NCBI RefSeq assembly: GCF_026626635.1
Contig: NZ_JAPNKA010000001.1
Span: forward strand, 4,030,001 to 4,094,000
Reading direction: 5' to 3'
DNA from: Archangium lansingense
Lineage (GTDB): Bacteria; Myxococcota; Myxococcia; Myxococcales; Myxococcaceae
Length of the DNA: 64,000 nt
Program-made: the position numbers and the translations under genes
The notes under the pieces: model-generated
The model's database searches: none
What the model was told of the DNA's origin: nothing
Seen by the model: the letters and a program-made list of their open reading frames with translations, nothing else
In this document: positions 1 through 8,560 of the stretch, one piece after another
Numbering within the stretch: position 1 is the first letter of the stretch
How the letters are laid out: every line of letters begins with the position of its first letter

Positions 1-179
1 GACTGCTCCCCCCAATGAGGTGGAACCGCGAGATTGCGGCTGCGCGGTATCAAGCAACCCAAGGGCCAGGGGGTATGCCTGTGTATTCGCCCGCTTACGC
101 GCCGGGGTATGACACTGCGGTCCCGCTTCTCGGAGCGTGCGTCCGAGAAAAGAGACACCCGCCGCCCCTTTCTTCCATC

Positions 180-411
180 CACTTGTCGCCGACGACAAGT
201 GAAACGGGACTGGTGCATTCCACTTGTCGCCGACGACAAGTGAAACGGGACTGGTGCATTCCGCTTGTCGCCGACGACAAGTGAAACGGGACTGGTGCAT
301 TCCGCTTGTCGCCGACGACAAGTGAAACGGGACTGGTGCATTCCGCTTGTCGCCGACGACAAGTGAAACGGGACTGGTGCATTCCACTTGTCGCCGACGA
401 CAAGTGAAACG
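180..411. repeat. Six-copy 41-bp tandem repeat, each copy with a 22-bp hairpin
   Basis: Units start at 180, 221, 262, 303, 344 and 385; the last is cut after 27 bases. Each begins with an inverted repeat: 9-bp arms CACTTGTCG and CGACAAGTG around a CCGA loop. A constant 19-bp stretch follows. Copies 3 to 5 have CGCTTGTCG on the left arm, which leaves a G-T pair and so keeps an RNA hairpin foldable. The unit length of 41 bp is close to four helical turns, so all hairpins would lie on nearly the same DNA face. The array starts 20 bp beyond the stop of the minus-strand glycosyltransferase gene, so it would be transcribed as its 3' region. It could be a set of terminators, a protein-binding array or a minisatellite. 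Confidence 0.9.
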
Positions 412-430
412 AGGTGGGGCTGAGCCCGCG

Positions 431-2350
431 TCAGTCCCTCCGGGGACTGATGGCGCGGATCGGCATCTCCTCGTCAGCGGGCGGCTGCGCTCCGGGGTGA
501 CCGACGAAGACGAGTGGTGCGGATAGGGCTTCCTGGTACTCCGCCTCGGTAAGGTCGCCGCCCTCGTACAGCACGGCCAGCAACTCGTTCACGTGCTTCG
601 TCCAGATTTCGGAGAGCGCCCCCCGGCTGCAATACACGTGGTAGCGCACCGGATTGGGAATGATGGTGGCCAGGAAGGCAGACTCGCGAATGCTCAGCTC
701 TCTGGCGTCTTTGCCAAAGTAGTGCCGCGCTGCTTCGCCAATGCCATGGAGAGCGGGTCCCCACTCAATGATGTTGAAATACACCTCGAGCAGCCGCTCC
801 TTCGGCACCGAGGCTTCCAGCCCCAGCGTGAGAAACGCTTCCTTCACCTTGCGCGCGTAGGTCTTCTCACGGGACAGGAAGAGATTCTTGGCGAGCTGCT
901 GGGTGAGGGTGGAGCCGCCGCGCACCTTGTCGTCCGCGGGTGCCAGCAGGATGTTCCGAAGCGAGTCGAAGTCGAAACCCCGATGCGTCCAGAAGGCCGC
1001 GTCCTCGCTGCGCAGCACCGCGCGCACCAGCGGACGAGGAAGCTCCGCCAGCGGTATGTAGGTGGGGTTGCTCGGGCCAACGTGCAGCTCCCGCCCGCGG
1101 CCCTCGGCCGTCAGGGGCCGGTAGTCAAAAGGCTCGCGCAGCCAGCCCAGGGGCCCTGCTCGGCCTGATTGCTTCAGCTCCGACAGGTCCAGCTTCGTCT
1201 TCACCTCCCAGTCCCGGCGCTGGCGAATCGGTCCCGAGAGCGTCAATGAGGCCTGGAAGTCACCCTCCAGCCGAGCCAGCTCGGTGCTGGGCACCAGGGC
1301 CGTGGGCAGGGCTGCCATGGCCTGCTCGAAGGAGAGCGGTTGCAGCTCCGCTTGCACCGAGAAACGGGGCTCTCTGCTCCAGGTGGCCTCGCCCCGCACC
1401 TCGACACGTGCCTCGCGCCTCTCGCCCACCGTCAAACGCAAGGTCTTGAGTTCTACGCGCCGCTTCTCCAGATCCCACTGCACGCGGCCCTCGGCCGAAA
1501 AGGACAGTGGCCCCACCGGCTCGGGAGCGAGCTGAGGGCTGCTCACGGTGAGTCCCGTCATTGCCCCGGAGAGGGTTGCGCCCGTGGCGTCCGCCCGCAC
1601 CTCTCCCTCCAGCGTGCCCCCATCCATGCGCCACGGAAGCTCCGCCAGCGACAACAGCGGGCCCACCTGGATGCCTTTCCCTCGGAGCGTCCCCGAGAAG
1701 CCCTGCTGCTCGTGCTGGAGGGACACCTCTGCGCTGCCGCCACCGGGTAACTCGGCTGTTGCCTCCCACCGCGACGCCTCCGCCGGGCCCTTCCTCCTCA
1801 CTCGGGCCGACAACGGACCCCATTCCACCCGGCCATGGTTTTCGAAGGCCAGGCGCACGTCCTTCAGCGCCAGCTCGGGCAGTTCGCGGGGCGCGTCCTC
1901 CGCCGAGGGAAGGGCAGGGCGCCGCTTCTCGCGCACTTCGCGCACCCGTTCGGCGAGGGCCCGCACCTCCTGCCCTCGCGGCCCAGCCTCCACCTGGACG
2001 CCTGCGAGCACCACGCGGCTTGCTTCAACGTGACCCGATAGCAGGGCCCTCCGCCTGAGGTGGACAGTGACACTCGAGATGCGCACCACCGGAGGGCCTT
2101 CTGGCCGTGTCCCTGGAAGGTCCACTGGCCCCAGCGTCACCGTGCCGGTCCACCCGACGTGGAAGTCGTCGCCGATGTGCACCGGGCCCAGTCGGGATTC
2201 CAGCGTGGGCTTCACCCGGGCCAGCACCCGTGTGCGTGCCGCCTCTCCATTCAGCCACGTATGGCCAGCGCCTGCGCTCGCGGCGAGCAGAAGGGCGAAC
2301 AGCAGGAGGACAACACGGCCTCGCTTGAAGGATTGGGGCGGGAGAGACAT
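431..2350 (-). CDS. Monofunctional peptidoglycan glycosyltransferase (GT51) with long AsmA-like N-terminal region
   Basis: 639 aa. Residues 11-30 form an N-terminal membrane anchor. Residues about 35-430 are a beta-rich, low-complexity region that resembles AsmA/DUF748-type envelope proteins. The GT51 domain fills about 440-600: the catalytic glutamate motif SEDAAFWTHRGFD (Glu449), then GGSTLTQQLAKN (from 478), RKVKE (from 500) and KERLLEVYFNIIEWG. GT51 enzymes polymerise lipid II into glycan strands on the outer face of the inner membrane. No transpeptidase domain follows, so it is MtgA-like in activity, but it is more than twice the usual MtgA length of about 240 aa because of the N-terminal region. 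GGAGG lies 10 bp before the ATG. The call for the catalytic domain is firm; the AsmA-like label is by general appearance. Confidence 0.85.
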   Translation of the reverse strand: MSLPPQSFKRGRVVLLLFALLLAASAGAGHTWLNGEAARTRVLARVKPTLESRLGPVHIGDDFHVGWTGTVTLGPVDLPGTRPEGPPVVRISSVTVHLRRRALLSGHVEASRVVLAGVQVEAGPRGQEVRALAERVREVREKRRPALPSAEDAPRELPELALKDVRLAFENHGRVEWGPLSARVRRKGPAEASRWEATAELPGGGSAEVSLQHEQQGFSGTLRGKGIQVGPLLSLAELPWRMDGGTLEGEVRADATGATLSGAMTGLTVSSPQLAPEPVGPLSFSAEGRVQWDLEKRRVELKTLRLTVGERREARVEVRGEATWSREPRFSVQAELQPLSFEQAMAALPTALVPSTELARLEGDFQASLTLSGPIRQRRDWEVKTKLDLSELKQSGRAGPLGWLREPFDYRPLTAEGRGRELHVGPSNPTYIPLAELPRPLVRAVLRSEDAAFWTHRGFDFDSLRNILLAPADDKVRGGSTLTQQLAKNLFLSREKTYARKVKEAFLTLGLEASVPKERLLEVYFNIIEWGPALHGIGEAARHYFGKDARELSIRESAFLATIIPNPVRYHVYCSRGALSEIWTKHVNELLAVLYEGGDLTEAEYQEALSAPLVFVGHPGAQPPADEEMPIRAISPRRD

Positions 2351-2443
2351 GCGGCTCGCGCCTCCCTAGCGGCAGGAGGCGCGAGGTTCAAGCGCGGCGG
2401 AGGAAAAGCCTGTCGCACCCTCCTGCCGCCGCGCGAGCCTGGC

Positions 2444-4753
2444 TTACCGGGTCGCGCAATAACCGAAGCTGGCGCTCTCTCCCGGTGCCAGCTCGTCGTT
2501 CCAGGACAGACCGCTGAAGGTGGTCTTGTTACCCGAGTGCGTGTAGACGGCGCTCCAGGCGTGGTTGAAGGTGCCCTGGATCTCCAGGGTCACCTGCCAG
2601 ACGAGCGGAGCCGCCCCGGCGTTGGTCACCTTCACGTTGTGGCAGTAGCCCTTTCCCCAATCATCCTGGACGGACACGGAGACCTGGGCGTTGCCGGTAG
2701 GCTGGGGCGTGGGCGTCGGATTGCCGCCACCGCCGCCACCGCCCGGGTTGCCACCCGTGCCCGGCTCCGGGTCGCCCGAGCCTGTCGTCTCTCCCACGCG
2801 CAGGGTGAAGCGCGGCAGCTGCGTCAGCGAGATGAGCAGCTCCGGGATACTGAGCTGCTGCTTGCGGAAGGTTTCGGTGAGCTGGTTGGCCGCGCAGACG
2901 TCGTCATCCCCGGAGACGCCATAGCCGAAGCGCAGCCACTGCAGCGAGAAGCAGGCGTGCACGTCCGGGCTCTCCGCCAGCTTCTCCTGGAGGCCATCCA
3001 CGCCGGTGAAGGTCCCGTTGGTGGCCGACGAGGAGATCACCTCACCGCTCGCGTCCACCGGCTGCCCGCTTGGCAACTTGGGCTCGAAACGGCCGACGCT
3101 GTCGAATTGCTCAAAGCCGAAACCGATGGGGTCCATCAGCTGATGGCAGGACGAGCAGGCCGGGCTGGTCGAGTGCTCCTGGAAGCGCTGCCGGTTGGGC
3201 AGTCCCTCACTGACCGGAGAGAGCTGCACGATGAGGCCCGGAGGCGGGGGCGGGAGCGGTTGGCACAGCAGGCGCTCGCGGACGAGCTTGCCGCGGCGGA
3301 TGGGCGAGGAGGTCTGTGGCGTGGCCTGGGTGGCCAGGATGCTGCCGTGCGTGAGGATGCCGCCGCGCCCCGAGCTCTTCAGCTCCCACATGCGCAGGCC
3401 GCTGGCGGGCGACGTCGAGGACGAAACGGGCCCCGACGGCAGGCGGTAGAAGGTGGCGAGTGCGTCCGTGGCGAACGTGTAGTCGGAGGTGAAGAGCTCC
3501 GGCAGCCTGCCGCTGCTGTCGCGGACGACATAGTCGAACAGCTCCGTCGTCTCGGCCTTCATCGCTGCGCGGATGGCCGGGCTGAAGTCCGCGAAGGCGG
3601 TGGCGTCCTTCTGCGCGTTGTTGATGTGGCCCAGGTCCAGCCATAGGCTCACGAAGTGGTCGAGCATGGGCCGGCTCCGGGGAGACGCCAGCATGCGGCG
3701 CGCCTCGGTGGAGATCTGCTGCGACTTGTTCAGGGCGCCTGCCTTCGCCTTGGCGAAGAGCTCCTCATCCGGCATGGAGCCCCAGAAGAGGTAGGACAGC
3801 TCCGAGGCCACCTCATAGTCGGTCAGCACGTACCGCCCGTCTCCCAGGTCCCTTCCCAGCTCCGAGCGGTAGAGGAAGTTCGGGGACTGGAGCATGGCGG
3901 CGATGATGGCCTCGATGCCCTCGGCGTACCCGTTCTCCGCGGCCACGGTCGTGTAGAGCGTCTGGTAGCGGGTCTTCTCCGCGTCCGTCAGCGGGCGGCG
4001 GAAGGCGCGCAGGCCAAAGTCCTGGATGAACTGCCGCGCGCACTCATCCCCCGGCGCGCACGAGACGTGCCGGGACAGATTCGCCATGGCCGCCTCGGCC
4101 GCCTGCTCGGCGGCGGTCAGGAGCTTGTCCGTCAGTAGCTGACCCACCGCGCGCTCGTCCGCGTTGTTGTCGAAGCCGTGCACCACCTCTTCCGCGGGCA
4201 GGGACTGCCCCCAGCTGGACTCCAGGTAGAGCAGGTCGCGCAGGGTGTTGTCGAACTCGAAGCGGGTGAGCATGCGCAGCCGGCGTTTGGCGCTGGGGTC
4301 GGCCTTGCCCGGCTCACAGGTGGCCACCGCGGAGGCCTCGCAGGCCCCAGCAACGCCATTGATGCGGTCCGCGAAGCGCTGGAAGTTCTCGTAGCGCGTG
4401 CTGCCCTGCTCCATGACAACGCCGCCCGCGTGTCCATCCGGGTGCAGGCCCGAGGGCTTGAGCAGGAGCAGGGGCTGGCCGTTGACCTTCTCGCGCGCCA
4501 GGGCTCGCACCGTCATGAAGTTGGATTCCACCGCCCCCGGCTCTCCCGAGGAGCGCAGAACCAGGCGCGTTCCGGCCGCCACGCCATCGGACTTGTGGCA
4601 GGCCACGCACTGCACGGAGATCACCGGCTCCCACATTCGGGTCCGGAAGAACTCCAGGTCATCCGGGCAGCCGGATTCGGACGTGCAGGCAGAGAGAAAA
4701 GTCGCGGAGAAAAAGAGGGCGCCAAGGGCAGCGAGGTGCCGAGAGGTAAGCAC
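2444..4753 (-). CDS. DUF1587/1595/1592/1588/1585 lipoprotein with c-type heme motifs and C-terminal CBM2-like domain
   Basis: 769 aa from a GTG at 4753, chosen because AGGAGG lies 7 bp upstream and the protein then opens with a lipoprotein signal ending in LSAC (Cys23). A longer in-frame extension exists but would overlap the upstream gene. CVACH (49-53) and CSSCH (about 533) are c-type heme attachment motifs. Between them are the usual blocks of the planctomycete-type DUF1592 family (RRLRMLTRFEFDNTLRDLL, GLRAFRRPLTDAEK, a late RRGKLVRERLLC block). A Gly/Pro/Thr linker at about 660-690 leads to an 80-residue C-terminal domain with spaced Trp and two Cys, typical of cellulose-binding CBM2. It lies 50 bp after the DUF1552 gene, so they probably form an operon. 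Function of the family is unknown; an outer-membrane redox protein that binds polysaccharide is my inference. Confidence 0.8.
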   Translation of the reverse strand: MLTSRHLAALGALFFSATFLSACTSESGCPDDLEFFRTRMWEPVISVQCVACHKSDGVAAGTRLVLRSSGEPGAVESNFMTVRALAREKVNGQPLLLLKPSGLHPDGHAGGVVMEQGSTRYENFQRFADRINGVAGACEASAVATCEPGKADPSAKRRLRMLTRFEFDNTLRDLLYLESSWGQSLPAEEVVHGFDNNADERAVGQLLTDKLLTAAEQAAEAAMANLSRHVSCAPGDECARQFIQDFGLRAFRRPLTDAEKTRYQTLYTTVAAENGYAEGIEAIIAAMLQSPNFLYRSELGRDLGDGRYVLTDYEVASELSYLFWGSMPDEELFAKAKAGALNKSQQISTEARRMLASPRSRPMLDHFVSLWLDLGHINNAQKDATAFADFSPAIRAAMKAETTELFDYVVRDSSGRLPELFTSDYTFATDALATFYRLPSGPVSSSTSPASGLRMWELKSSGRGGILTHGSILATQATPQTSSPIRRGKLVRERLLCQPLPPPPPGLIVQLSPVSEGLPNRQRFQEHSTSPACSSCHQLMDPIGFGFEQFDSVGRFEPKLPSGQPVDASGEVISSSATNGTFTGVDGLQEKLAESPDVHACFSLQWLRFGYGVSGDDDVCAANQLTETFRKQQLSIPELLISLTQLPRFTLRVGETTGSGDPEPGTGGNPGGGGGGGNPTPTPQPTGNAQVSVSVQDDWGKGYCHNVKVTNAGAAPLVWQVTLEIQGTFNHAWSAVYTHSGNKTTFSGLSWNDELAPGESASFGYCATR

Positions 4754-4803
4754 GGGTCTGCCTCCTAATCGCGAGGGAGGATTGCCAGGGAGGGGGGAGG
4801 CTG

Positions 4804-6096
4804 TCAGACGAGCCCGTCGAGCGAGCCGTTGGAGCGGCTGGCCAGACCGAAGGTGTCGAGCGGGACGCCCAGGGCGTGACAGACAGAGGTGAGCAGTTTC
4901 TGGTGCGGGACTCCGCTGTAGCGCAGGTAGCGCCCGAAGCGGAAATAGCTCTGTGAGCCCCCGGCGACGACGAAGGGGACGGAGCGGCAGTCGTGCATGC
5001 GGCTGTCGCCGAGCTCCTTGGCCCAGACCACCAGGGTGGAGTCGAGCATCGTGCCACCGCCCTCCAGGTCGGGGCGGGACTTGAGGGCCTGGAGCAGGTA
5101 GGCGAACTGCTCGGCGAACCAGCGCTCGCACTTGACGAGCTCCGCCAGCCCCGTGGTGTTGGAGTCGTCTTTGTGAGACAGCTCGTGATGGGCCTCGCCG
5201 ACGCCCAGCCAGGTGAAGACCTGGGGCGCAACGGTGTGGGACCACTGGAGCGAGGCCACGCGCGTCATGCCGCAGGCGAGCGCGCTCACCAGCAGGTCCG
5301 TCTGGGCACGGCCCACGGCGGGGAAGTTGGCGTTGGCCATGGCGTCCATGGCGATGGGGGCCGTGGCGGAGGGGCACCCGGGCAGGGCTACAGGCTCCGT
5401 CAGCCCCTTCTCCGTCTGGCGCAGCGCCTCGAGGTGCTGCTCCAGCTTGCGCTTCTCCTCCGCGCCCACCCGCTGCGACAAGTCGTTCAGCTCGCCACGC
5501 ACCAGGTCGAGCATGCTCTTGCGCCGACGCAGCTGCTTGTCCGCGGTGGTCGTGTCACCTCCGAGCGCACCAAAGAGGCGCTGGAAGGCATTGCGCGGGT
5601 TGTCCTCGGGGGAGACGAAGACGCCGGGGGCCGAGTACGACATGCGCGTGGAGCGCGCTGCGCCCCACAGGCTCGTCTGCACCCCGAACTCCAGGGACCG
5701 GAAGCGCGAGTCCTGTCCAATCTTGCTCGCAACGTACTGGTCCACGGACAGGCCCCCGGTGGTGCTCTGCGCCGTGCCTCCACCGGTGAGCATGTTGGCC
5801 ATGCCCGCCTCGTGGTTGTCCACGTCCACGAAGTTGAGGCCCTCGCAGACGAGCAGGTTGGCCAGGTGCGCGTTGAGCGGCTCCAGCATGCTGCCGGCAG
5901 GGAAGGAGAAGGACGTCTCCGTTCCATTCGGCCGCCAGTGGCGGTGCACCGTGCCATTGGGGGTGAAGACGACGATGAGCCGTTTGGCCACCGGCGTTGC
6001 CGCGTGGGCTTCCCCGCTGAGGAAGCGCAGCAGGGGGGACGCCAGCAGCGAGGCTCCCAAACCGGCTGTGAAATGTCTTCGCCCGATCCGAATCAT
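4804..6096 (-). CDS. DUF1552 family protein with Tat-like signal
   Basis: 430 aa. The N-terminus MIRIGRRHFTAGLGASLL is a twin-arginine style signal that ends near SGEAHA, so the protein is probably exported folded. The rest matches the DUF1552 family (KRLIVVFTPNGTVHRHWRPNG, then NMLTGGGTAQ and SVDQYVA). This family has no assigned reaction but resembles the DUF1501 (sulfatase-fold) family, and it is regularly encoded next to DUF1592 proteins in Planctomycetes and Myxococcota, as here. GGAG lies 9 bp before the ATG. Export by Tat fits a cofactor- or metal-bound enzyme that works with the heme-motif partner downstream; that partnership is inference from the conserved pairing. Confidence 0.82.
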   Translation of the reverse strand: MIRIGRRHFTAGLGASLLASPLLRFLSGEAHAATPVAKRLIVVFTPNGTVHRHWRPNGTETSFSFPAGSMLEPLNAHLANLLVCEGLNFVDVDNHEAGMANMLTGGGTAQSTTGGLSVDQYVASKIGQDSRFRSLEFGVQTSLWGAARSTRMSYSAPGVFVSPEDNPRNAFQRLFGALGGDTTTADKQLRRRKSMLDLVRGELNDLSQRVGAEEKRKLEQHLEALRQTEKGLTEPVALPGCPSATAPIAMDAMANANFPAVGRAQTDLLVSALACGMTRVASLQWSHTVAPQVFTWLGVGEAHHELSHKDDSNTTGLAELVKCERWFAEQFAYLLQALKSRPDLEGGGTMLDSTLVVWAKELGDSRMHDCRSVPFVVAGGSQSYFRFGRYLRYSGVPHQKLLTSVCHALGVPLDTFGLASRSNGSLDGLV

Positions 6097-6686
6097 ACTC
6101 GTCGACTCCGTTCCCGTGGTCCGACTCGGTGGCTCGCGCGCGGCGGCCCGGTGGCAATCACTATCTGTTACTTCGGGGTGAGACTCTGCGTCTTATTCCA
6201 GCCCGCAGCCAGGATAAAGACCCGTGCTCCACGGCAGCGAACACATTTCAAATCCTGTCCTGAACCGAGGGGTGGCGGGTGTAATCCCTTGTGCGACCAC
6301 GCCTACGCAGCAATCCGCAATTATCGGGAGGAAGAGGCGAAAGTCGAGGCTTTGTTAGAGGGGGGGCCGTGGTTTTTGCGGAAGGACTTGCAAGATTCCA
6401 TTGAGCGGCGATTGGTTTTTTGCGTGGACGCCAAATTCTTGTCTGGATTCAACGTGAGGCTTTCCGCGGACGCGCTGGCCGTTGCGCAGACAGTGTGAGG
6501 CTTTGGCTGTCTTTCCGCGCAGGTGTGCCGGGGGGTGTGTTCGGGTATGTCGCCCGTCGCCGGCCTGCTCCCTGCTCGCCTGGGGAGCCGGCGTCGTCCA
6601 GGGAGCCGCCGGACGCGCTCGGCCCTCGCCTTGACATACGCTGAAGGTGCATGATTTGCGTGGAGTCCGAACCCGAAGGGGGAGTC
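6097..6686. other. Long intergenic region between two divergent operons
   Basis: About 590 bp between the DUF1552 operon (leftward) and the chemosensory operon (rightward). It is less GC-rich than its surroundings, with several A/T runs between 6160 and 6440, as expected for promoters on both strands. I see no convincing reading frame, hairpin terminator or sigma-54 element (TGGCAC-N5-TTGC). The only recognisable element is TTGACA at 6631. Confidence 0.5.
6631..6660 (+). promoter_or_regulatory. Possible -35 element of the chemosensory operon promoter
   Basis: TTGACA at 6631-6636 is a perfect sigma-70-type -35 hexamer. A -10 at 16-18 bp spacing would fall around 6653-6660, where the match is poor (GATTTG/ATTTGC). 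If real, transcription starts near 6666, downstream of the first in-frame ATG (6651), and the first CheW would have to start at 6687. Confidence 0.3.
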
Positions 6687-7163
6687 ATGCCCAGGCAGGG
6701 GTCTCGCTGCTTCCTCGTCGTGAGGGCGCAGGAGTGGATGTGCGCGCTGCCGCTCGAGGAAGTCGAGGAGACGATGAGGCCGCTGCCGGTTGCCCCGGTG
6801 TCCGCGGCGCCCGGCTTCGTGCGGGGTGTGTCCCTGGTGCGAGGTACGCCCGCTCCCGTGGTGAGTCTGGCGCTGCTGCTGGGCGGAGCCCTGGCCGAGG
6901 CTGGCGCTGGCCGCCGCTTCGTCTCGCTGCGGGTGCCCGAGGGCCGCATGGCGCTCGAGGTGGATGAGGTGCACGGCCTGAGGTGGATGGAGGAGGGCAG
7001 CCTGGACTCGGTGCCTCCGCTGCTGCGCGCCACCGCCAGCGGCCACCTCCAACACCTGGGCTCGTTCGACGGGCGCCTGCTGGCCTTGCTGGGGACGTCG
7101 CGCCTGCTGCCCGAGGAGCTCTGGCGCCTCCTGGAGAATTCCTCCGGACAGGGGGGCGCGTGA
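6687..7163 (+). CDS. cheW: CheW-like coupling protein 1 (chemosensory operon A)
   Basis: 158 aa; a single CheW/SH3-like domain spans nearly the whole protein, from CFLVVRAQEWMCALPLEEVEE to the C-terminus. CheW bridges receptor tips and the CheA kinase in the cytoplasm. An alternative ATG at 6651 would add 12 residues; I prefer 6687 because GGGGGAG precedes it and a possible promoter overlaps 6651, although the spacing is short. First gene of a seven-gene operon; its stop overlaps the next start in a GTGA (7160-7163), so translation is probably coupled. With the second CheW downstream, it matches the WspB/WspD pair of Wsp-type systems. Confidence 0.8.
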   Translation: MPRQGSRCFLVVRAQEWMCALPLEEVEETMRPLPVAPVSAAPGFVRGVSLVRGTPAPVVSLALLLGGALAEAGAGRRFVSLRVPEGRMALEVDEVHGLRWMEEGSLDSVPPLLRATASGHLQHLGSFDGRLLALLGTSRLLPEELWRLLENSSGQGGA

Positions 7164-8560
7164 GCGTCGCGCCTGCTCGCTCGCCGCTCGTCCGTTTTGT
7201 CGCGCTCGTGGAGCAGCGCCTGGGCCTGCATTATGAGCAGGGCCAGTGGGGTGAGCTGGAGCCCCTGCTCGCGGAGCGCTCTGCCGGGTGTGGCGTGGAG
7301 CGCTACCTGGAGCAGTTGGCTGCCCCTTCCTCACATGCGGAGTGGAAGGCCCTCGCCGAGCGGCTGACGGTGGGGGAGACGTACTTCCTGCGCCATCCCA
7401 CCCAGCTCGAGACGTTGGTGGACCAGGTCCTTCCTTCCTTCCAGCGCCAGACGTCCACCATCCGCGTGCTGTGCGCCGGTTGCTCCACTGGGGAGGAGCC
7501 CTACTCCGTGGCGCTGCTCGCTCGCGAGCGAGGCCGCGTGGACTCCTCCCGCCTGCGTATCCTCGGCATTGACGTCAACCCTCGGGCCATCGCCCATGCC
7601 CGCCGCGCCTGCTACTCCCCCTGGTCGCTGCGCGCCGTGCCGAGCGCCATGCGCCAGCAGTGGTTCCAGCGCACCCCCGAGGGGTTTGCCCTGCTTCCTC
7701 AGGTGCGTGACCAGGTCATCTTCGAGGAGCGCAACCTGCTGGAGGAAGCCTCCGCCTTCTGGGCCCCGGGCTCCTTCCACGCCATCCTCTGCCGCAATGT
7801 CATCCTCTACTTCCCCCCGGACGTCATTCGCAAAATCATCGCCCGCATGTCCCAGGCCCTGGTCCCTGGTGGCTACCTCTTCATGGGGCCCAGCGAGACG
7901 CTGCGCGGCATCTCCGAGGACTTCGAGCTGCTGCGCGGTGGCGATGCCTTCTACTACCGGCTGAAGCCCCCGGCGCCGCCCGTCGTCTCCGTGGCCCAGT
8001 CCATTCCCGCGCCCGAGCCCGTGCAGAGGGGCACCCCACCGGCGCCCACTCCGCCGCCGACGCCGGACGGACTGGAAGGGGTGCTCCAGTTGCTGGAGGC
8101 GGAGCGCTACACCGATGCCTGGGCGCTCCTGGAGTCGCTGCCCCAGAGCTCGAGCCCCAAGGCCCAGCTGCTGCGCGCGGTGCTGCACCTGCACGCCGGA
8201 CGCCTGTCCCAGGCCGAGCAGCTGAGTCGGCAGCTCGTCACGGCGAGTAGCACCGAGGCCTCGGCCTATTACCTGTTGGGGCTGTGTCTGGAGCAGAGCG
8301 GGGATGAGGCCGGTGCCCGCGGCCGTTACGCCGCGTCCGTGCGTGCGGAGCCCACCTTCGCGCTGGCTCACCTTCGCGCAGGGACGCTGGCGCGCCGGGC
8401 CGGTGAGATGGTCGAAGCCCGCGTGGCCCTGCGCATGGCTGTGTCGTTGCTGCCCCAGGAGAAGCCCCTGCACCTGTCGCTCTTCGGCGGAGGCTTTGGC
8501 CGCCACGGACTGATGCAAGTGGGCCTGCAGGAGCTGCAGGCCTGTACGGAGGTCTTATGA
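7160..8560 (+). CDS. cheR: CheR-type receptor methyltransferase fused to TPR domain
   Basis: 466 aa from a GTG that overlaps the cheW stop. Residues about 10-270 are a CheR domain: RLTVGETYFLRHPTQ in the N-terminal helical part, the SAM-binding loop VLCAGCSTGEEPYSVALL, and the conserved AILCRNVILYF. A Pro-rich linker (about 275-305) is followed by TPR-like helices to the end. The reaction is S-adenosylmethionine-dependent methylation of receptor glutamates. CheR-TPR fusions are typical of WspC in Pseudomonas and FrzF in Myxococcus, where the TPR part governs receptor binding. Stop and next start overlap as ATGA at 8557-8560. Confidence 0.9.
   Translation: MSVAPARSPLVRFVALVEQRLGLHYEQGQWGELEPLLAERSAGCGVERYLEQLAAPSSHAEWKALAERLTVGETYFLRHPTQLETLVDQVLPSFQRQTSTIRVLCAGCSTGEEPYSVALLARERGRVDSSRLRILGIDVNPRAIAHARRACYSPWSLRAVPSAMRQQWFQRTPEGFALLPQVRDQVIFEERNLLEEASAFWAPGSFHAILCRNVILYFPPDVIRKIIARMSQALVPGGYLFMGPSETLRGISEDFELLRGGDAFYYRLKPPAPPVVSVAQSIPAPEPVQRGTPPAPTPPPTPDGLEGVLQLLEAERYTDAWALLESLPQSSSPKAQLLRAVLHLHAGRLSQAEQLSRQLVTASSTEASAYYLLGLCLEQSGDEAGARGRYAASVRAEPTFALAHLRAGTLARRAGEMVEARVALRMAVSLLPQEKPLHLSLFGGGFGRHGLMQVGLQELQACTEVL

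Noticed and set aside
180..411. Possible CRISPR array
   Set aside because: The 19-bp stretches between the palindromes are identical in all copies, so they are not spacers, and no cas gene is near.
4754..5377. N-terminal extension of the DUF1592 protein
   Set aside because: The extra residues overlap the DUF1552 gene in another frame and lie before a strong ribosome site and lipoprotein signal at 4753.
6420..6644. Small frame in the gap before the chemosensory operon
   Set aside because: Arg/Gly/Pro-rich product, no ribosome site, ends just before the likely promoter; not supported as a gene.
6097..6686. Sigma-54 promoter for operon A
   Set aside because: No TGGCAC-N5-TTGC match found on either strand by eye.
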